This document shows positions 63,834 to 64,000 of a DNA stretch of 64,000 bases, piece after piece. Where the stretch lies: the NCBI RefSeq assembly GCF_900104145.1, contig NZ_FNLB01000006.1:703001-767000 (forward strand). The letters are read 5' to 3'. This stretch comes from Pseudovibrio sp. Tun.PSC04-5.I4. GTDB taxonomy: Bacteria > Pseudomonadota > Alphaproteobacteria > Rhizobiales > Stappiaceae. Below the pieces are notes generated by a model that was not told the DNA's origin, searched no databases, and was given only the letters and a program-made list of their open reading frames with translations. Within the stretch, counting starts at the first letter, position 1. Each line of letters starts with the position of its first letter. The translations under genes and the position numbers were made by a program.

Positions 63834-64000
63834 AAACATATTCCAGAAAATCGTTGGCTACAGCAAGTGGCTAACTGTCTTCGTCCTTGTGCTGATTGCA
63901 GCTTCACTTTGGTATGAGTGGCAATGGGTCTGGGGCGTACTTTTCCTTCATTGGACGGTTAAGGCTTGGCGCAGCAACTCAGTTTATGTGGTTCAGACTC
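63829..64000 (+). other. open frame, perhaps membrane protein, cut by window end
   Basis: Right after the TetR stop, a frame with no stop runs to the edge. It reads IFQKIVGYSKWLTVFVLVLI followed by a Trp-rich helix (WYEWQWVWGVLFLHWTVKAW), like a small two-helix inner-membrane protein. I see no ATG and no ribosome-binding site; the first GTG is at 63889. It may be a gene read from the next window. Low confidence. Confidence 0.3.

Noticed and set aside
1..64000. CRISPR arrays, insertion sequences, integrases, prophage genes
   Set aside because: No regularly spaced repeats, transposase or phage genes seen in either strand.

Overview
The window is a stretch of chromosome from an alphaproteobacterium of moderate GC. 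The evidence is a two-subunit methylmalonyl-CoA mutase with MeaB, a TIGR03808-type Tat protein, malate synthase G, an AnsA-type asparaginase, an Fe-type SodB, and REP-like palindromes of alphaproteobacterial style. Gene families and codon habits resemble marine Hyphomicrobiales such as Pseudovibrio or Stappia. That placement is inference, since no rRNA gene is present. There is no tRNA gene I can defend, no CRISPR array, no insertion sequence and no prophage. This is mostly ordinary core and semi-accessory chromosome with intact genes.

Layout. 1-4640: start of an MFS gene, then a tightly coupled GT39 - GT2 - ChbG-like deacetylase set followed by a small membrane protein, probably a lipid- or surface-glycosylation module. 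4825-9214: a sugar module (FGGY pentulose kinase, fucose-isomerase-fold protein, Cra/FruR-like LacI regulator) with a good LacI-type operator before the kinase. 9427-11453: SnoaL-like protein, secreted trypsin-like protease, DUF6058-like protein. 11839-15340: translation and ribosome genes prfC, an RsmC-like methyltransferase and an RsuA-like pseudouridine synthase, ending in a terminator. 15363-18973: AraC/GyrI-type regulator, an AT-rich orphan gene, a small membrane protein, a K+ channel and an AhpD-like protein.

19117-27845: uup (ABC-F) diverging from an oligopeptide importer (SBP, two permeases, fused double ATPase), with a terminator between the binding protein and the permeases and a facing membrane dipeptidase that fits uptake followed by hydrolysis. 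28046-32602: hemolysin-III-like protein, HerA-like ATPase, FhuF-like 2Fe-2S reductase and EamA exporter. 32957-35140: glcB. 35208-36731: tandem duplicated DUF1906 genes that share their upstream region. 36852-40281: an EnvZ/OmpR-like two-component system diverging from a secreted six-EF-hand protein. 40361-43035: SulP transporter and a 1 kb gene-free, REP-containing region.

43036-45286: aminotransferase and asparaginase. 45329-53354 (minus): methylmalonyl-CoA mutase mutA-mutB, a voltage-sensor-type K+ channel, YbjQ, meaB and a Tat-exported beta-helix protein. 53355-64000: LuxR-type regulator without a neighbouring LuxI, DUF2267-like protein, M20 dipeptidase, LOG protein, EamA exporter, HAD-II dehalogenase, class IV aminotransferase, YbfB-type MFS, sodB, TetR regulator and an open membrane-like frame cut by the window end.

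The items I would look at first are the duplicated DUF1906 leaders that can hide the ribosome-binding site, the Cra-like sugar module with its operator, the TCS/EF-hand pair, the 42.0-43.0 kb gene-free region, and the orphan LuxR beside a decayed-looking region. I see no clearly new multi-gene defence or mobile system.
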